Positions 61,482 through 64,000 of a stretch of DNA of 64,000 nt are shown in pieces (position 1 is the stretch's first letter; every line of letters starts with the position of its first letter). Source of the stretch: Geovibrio ferrireducens (GTDB lineage: Bacteria; Chrysiogenota; Deferribacteres; Deferribacterales; Geovibrionaceae); assembly GCF_026226615.1 (NCBI RefSeq), contig NZ_JAJAPB010000003.1, positions 62,001 to 126,000 of the forward strand, read 5' to 3'. The notes under the pieces were generated by a model. The model did not search any database. It saw nothing but the letters and a program-made list of their open reading frames with translations, and was not told where the DNA came from. A program made the position numbers and the translations under genes.

Positions 61482-62165
61482 TTACTTTGCAAGGAAACGC
61501 TTAACCGCTTCTACGGCCTCGTAAGGGTCGTCCTGCATCTGTATAAGATCAAGGTCGGAAGGATGGATAAAACCTTTTGAGAGCATGCTCTCCTTAACCC
61601 AGTCCAGCATGCCTTTCCAGTAGTCGCTGCCCATCATTATGATGGGGAAAGGCTTTATTTTCCTCGTCTGGATAAGTGTAATTGCTTCAAAAAGCTCATC
61701 CAGTGTACCGAAACCGCCGGGCATTATTATAAATGCACGTGAATACTTCACCAGCATAACTTTACGGACAAAGAAATAGTTGAAGGATATGCTTATGTTA
61801 GTGTAAGGGTTAGGCTTCTGCTCATAGGGAAGTTCGATGTTGCAGCCAACGGAGCGTCCGCCTTTTTCAAAGGCTCCTCTGTTTGCCGCTTCCATTATTC
61901 CGGGACCGCCGCCTGTCATAACAGCTATGCCTTCATCCGCAAGAAGCCTTCCCACCTTGCGGGCCAGTTCATAGTCGTAGTCCCCTTCCCTGACACGGGC
62001 GGAACCGAAGACTGTGGCACATGAGCCCACCTTGGAGAGGGTTTCGAATCCTTCCACAAACTCGGCGAGGATTTTAAACACACGCCAGGTATCGCCAACC
62101 TTCATATCGTCTATGAGGTACTGAAGTCCGTTGAGATTAAGTTCACCGTTATTCAATTCAATCAC
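61482..62165 (-). CDS. LOG-family (TIGR00730) nucleotide hydrolase-like protein
   Basis: 227 residues. Signature 'MPGGFGTLDELFEAITL' and 'GGGPGIMEAANRGAF' are those of LOG phosphoribohydrolases (once annotated as lysine decarboxylases). GTG start at 62165 with AGAGAGGG upstream. It probably cleaves nucleoside 5'-monophosphates to base and ribose-5-phosphate. First gene of the LOG-PHP-TM-iorAB run. Confidence 0.93.
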   Translation of the reverse strand: MIELNNGELNLNGLQYLIDDMKVGDTWRVFKILAEFVEGFETLSKVGSCATVFGSARVREGDYDYELARKVGRLLADEGIAVMTGGGPGIMEAANRGAFEKGGRSVGCNIELPYEQKPNPYTNISISFNYFFVRKVMLVKYSRAFIIMPGGFGTLDELFEAITLIQTRKIKPFPIIMMGSDYWKGMLDWVKESMLSKGFIHPSDLDLIQMQDDPYEAVEAVKRFLAK

Positions 62166-62425
62166 CCTCTCTGTTTTGTAAACCGTACTGTTTTTGACTG
62201 ATAAAAAATATAATAATTCATTTTTGCAAAAGCTTCAAAGAAAAACATTTCCTGTTCATAACCTGATAAATATACTGCCCGTTTTTATCAGTTCTGCGCA
62301 AACTTTATTGCTGTTAAAAGGTCATTCCCATGCGAGCCACAGACAGCCGTTGCTTTCTTTCCTGTTTCCCGGCGCGTTCTGTTTGTGTTAATATGCTTTA
62401 ATTAATGACAAAAAGGTGACCTACA
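62166..62425. promoter_or_regulatory. Divergent intergenic region LOG / tolC
   Basis: 260 bp. No strong palindrome or repeat was seen; it should contain the promoters of the divergent LOG operon and tolC. AAAAGGTGACC lies 10-20 bp before the tolC start and supplies its ribosome site. Confidence 0.4.
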
Positions 62426-63694
62426 ATGATGAAAAAAGCTGCGGCAGCCGCTTTCTGTTTTTCCTTTGCTTTTTCCGCCCATGCCCTTACGCTGGATGAG
62501 GCGGTAAACAAGGCGCTTGCGAACAACCACGAGATAACCGAATACAGATACCTCACCGAACAGAAGGAGAATCAGGTAAGCACCGCGCGCTCACCGTTTC
62601 TCCCTCAGCTTGATGCCTCATACGGCTACCAGCGCTCAAATGAGGACAACAAATACGGCTCAGGCAAAAATCAGGCCTCCAGTGCGGATGTGACAGTGAG
62701 CTACAACCTTTTCAGAGGCGGAGCGGACAGCCTGAACCTCAGGGCGGCGAAATCATCGCTTGAGGCACAGAAATTCATGGAAGAGAGCATAAGGGCTGAT
62801 GTTGTGCTCAATGTGAAAAAAGCTTTTTTCAGTGTTTTACAGGCCAAAAAGGATGTGGAGGCGGCGAAGGAGAGCGTTGCCCTTCTTGAAAGCCAGCTTA
62901 AGGATGCAAGGCTCACCTATGAAGTGGGAATATCACCCAAAAATGAGGTGCTGAAAGTCGAGGCGGAGCTCGCTTCCCAGAAACAGGCGCTGCTGCAGGC
63001 TCAGAGCGCTGAAAATACTGCTGTTTTTGAGCTTGAAAGGCTGATGAACGAAAACATTCCGGCGAACGAGGCTTATCAGGATTTCACTGAGCCGGAGCGC
63101 ATGGAAATGAACTCCGCTTCGCTTTTTGACAGCCTCAAAACCAACAGAAGCGAACTGAAATACGTCCGTGAGCTTGTGAAGGCGCAGAACTATTCCGCAG
63201 ATGCAACCAGACGCGGCGGTCTGCCCTCTGTCAGTGTGTCGGCTTCCTATAACTCATACGGTGATGATGCCAAACCAGCAGACAGGGAAAGCTCATATGA
63301 TGACGAAGTGATCTTCGGCGCTTCCGCAACATGGAGCATTTTTGACGGCAACGCCCGCAGAAGCACTGCGGCAGCGGAAAAGTCATATGCTATGTCCTTG
63401 AAACATCAGGAGCTTAAGACCACAGCCCAGATGAAATACCAGCTTGAAAACGCCCTTGAGCAGTACTCTCTGGCAACAGGCAGCCTTGCAGTAGCTGAAA
63501 AAGAGGTGGAATCAGCGGAAGAGAACTACCGCATAACCGAAAGCCAGTACAAGCAGCGCGTAACCACCGCCACTGACCTTCTTGACGCACGTGTTATGCT
63601 CACCAGAGCAAGAAACAACTATAACAAGGCGCTGTATGATATTTATAAGGCAATGGCAGAAATAGAAAGGGTTGTGGAACAGCAGGTGTTCTGA
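62426..63694 (+). CDS. TolC-family outer-membrane efflux protein
   Basis: 422 residues. Signal peptide to about residue 20 ('AFSAHA-LTLDEAV'). Two OEP repeats, each with a long coiled-coil pair ('SLEAQKFMEESIRADVVLNVKKAFFSVLQAKKDVE', by part 'ADVVLNVKKAFFSVLQ'). It forms a trimeric channel-tunnel. No ABC or RND partner gene is visible downstream within the window, so the pump it serves is unknown. Confidence 0.92.
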   Translation: MMKKAAAAAFCFSFAFSAHALTLDEAVNKALANNHEITEYRYLTEQKENQVSTARSPFLPQLDASYGYQRSNEDNKYGSGKNQASSADVTVSYNLFRGGADSLNLRAAKSSLEAQKFMEESIRADVVLNVKKAFFSVLQAKKDVEAAKESVALLESQLKDARLTYEVGISPKNEVLKVEAELASQKQALLQAQSAENTAVFELERLMNENIPANEAYQDFTEPERMEMNSASLFDSLKTNRSELKYVRELVKAQNYSADATRRGGLPSVSVSASYNSYGDDAKPADRESSYDDEVIFGASATWSIFDGNARRSTAAAEKSYAMSLKHQELKTTAQMKYQLENALEQYSLATGSLAVAEKEVESAEENYRITESQYKQRVTTATDLLDARVMLTRARNNYNKALYDIYKAMAEIERVVEQQVF

Positions 63695-63795
63695 AAGATT
63701 CTTCATCAGGACAGGTCATTCTGAACGCAGTGAAGAATCTCTCATTCTGCAATGAATAGGGATTCTTCGGCTAAAGCCTCAGAATGACCGGAATA
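63695..63795. repeat. REP-like inverted repeat between tolC and pilC
   Basis: GGTCATTCTGAAC...GAAGAATCTC (63713-63741) and its inverted partner GATTCTTCGGCT...CAGAATGACC (63762-63791) form a long imperfect hairpin between two convergent genes; probably a bidirectional terminator made of dispersed repeat DNA. Confidence 0.75.
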
Positions 63796-63798
63796 CCC

Positions 63799-64000
63799 TT
63801 ACTGTATAACATCCCCAAGTTTGAAGATCGGCAGATACATTGCAATGATTACGAAGCCTACTGCGCCGCCCACAAAAAGCATAAGGAAGGGTTCTATAAG
63901 CTTGGTAAGCCCTTCCACCGCCCTGTCAACCTCATCGTCATAAAAGTCTGCTATTTTCTGGAGCATCAAATCAAGGGAGCCTGTTTCCTCGCCCACTGAG
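63799..64000 (-). CDS. Type IV pilus / type II secretion inner-membrane protein, C-terminal fragment
   Basis: The last 67 residues of a PilC/GspF-family protein; the gene runs off the window. The motif 'SVGEETGSLDLMLQKIADFYDDEVD' (by part 'GEETGSLDLMLQKIADFYD') and the final membrane helix ('LIEPFLMLFVGGAVGFVIIAMYLPIF', by part 'LFVGGAVGFVIIAMYLP') are diagnostic. It is the platform protein of a type IV pilus or type II secretion system. Confidence 0.93.
   Translation of the reverse strand, partial: SVGEETGSLDLMLQKIADFYDDEVDRAVEGLTKLIEPFLMLFVGGAVGFVIIAMYLPIFKLGDVIQ

Noticed and set aside
1-64000. tRNA or rRNA genes
   Set aside because: No stretch with cloverleaf arms or conserved rRNA segments was seen in the intergenic regions, though a tRNAscan run would be needed to be certain.

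Overview
This 64 kb window reads as chromosomal core plus light accessory DNA from a Gram-negative, anaerobic or microaerophilic bacterium. The envelope genes (LptE, TonB receptor, TolC) show an outer membrane. IorAB indicates ferredoxin-linked anaerobic metabolism. The mix of NtrYX, PhoUBR, ScpAB, FtsX-type permeases and a moderate base composition best fits the Deferribacterota (Geovibrio/Denitrovibrio-like). That assignment is an impression from protein style, not a computed result. No rRNA, tRNA, CRISPR array, insertion sequence or prophage was recognised.

Layout. 1-4.2 kb: lptE-holA, an AbrB-Doc toxin-antitoxin pair, sfsA, a lytic transglycosylase and a TrmH-type methyltransferase. 4.2-8.7 kb: a DtxR/MntR repressor, then phoU-phoB-phoR behind a PHO-box-like triple repeat, then terC. 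8.9-11 kb: a lexA-DUF6504-dinB SOS cassette. 11-11.6 kb: a dense tract of intergenic repeats. 11.7-17.4 kb: a metal or siderophore uptake operon (TonB receptor, SAM methyltransferase, ABC binding protein, permease, ATPase). 18.1-33.8 kb: one nearly gapless minus-strand run of about 15 genes (PIN/TRAM, ispD, C45 hydrolase, M50 protease, trpS, scpA, scpB, rluB-type, queD, queE, TPR protein, ntrY, ntrX, two MacB-like permeases). 33.9-37 kb: BI-1 - pgeF - yggS - yggT. 37.2-43.2 kb: MFS, macrodomain, thioesterase, glucan phosphorylase, a truncated orphan Txe/YoeB toxin, TauE. 43.4-44.3 kb: an HTH-PBP regulator. 44.3-56.2 kb: the transcription/translation supercluster rimP-nusA-ylxR-infB-ylxP-rbfA-truB-rpsO-pnp-M16-dut. 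56.3-64 kb: a PHP phosphoesterase carrying repeat-derived in-frame insertions, LOG-PHP-TM-iorA-iorB, tolC and the 3' end of a pilC/gspF gene.

The most interesting structure is a dispersed composite palindromic element of roughly 86-94 bp, present about eight times at 11, 18, 50 and 57 kb. Each full copy has a variable-stem hairpin with a TCC loop (GGA on the other strand), a conserved GC-rich core with a middle hairpin, and a second variable-stem TCC-loop hairpin. Stem sequences differ between copies but stay complementary. Two units of exactly 117 bp sit in frame in the 5' part of a PHP-domain gene, and another copy is flanked by a 42-bp duplication of the iorB 3' end. This recalls Rickettsia palindromic elements that insert into reading frames, but the family here is not one I recognise.

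Likely regulation visible in the DNA: the DtxR-family repressor probably controls itself and the TonB operon through shared GTCTAA/TTAGAC sites; PhoB probably controls phoUBR; the HTH-PBP regulator probably binds a 9-bp inverted repeat shared with the divergent tauE; and a terminator-like hairpin just ahead of rimP may allow NusA-dependent control of the translation operon.
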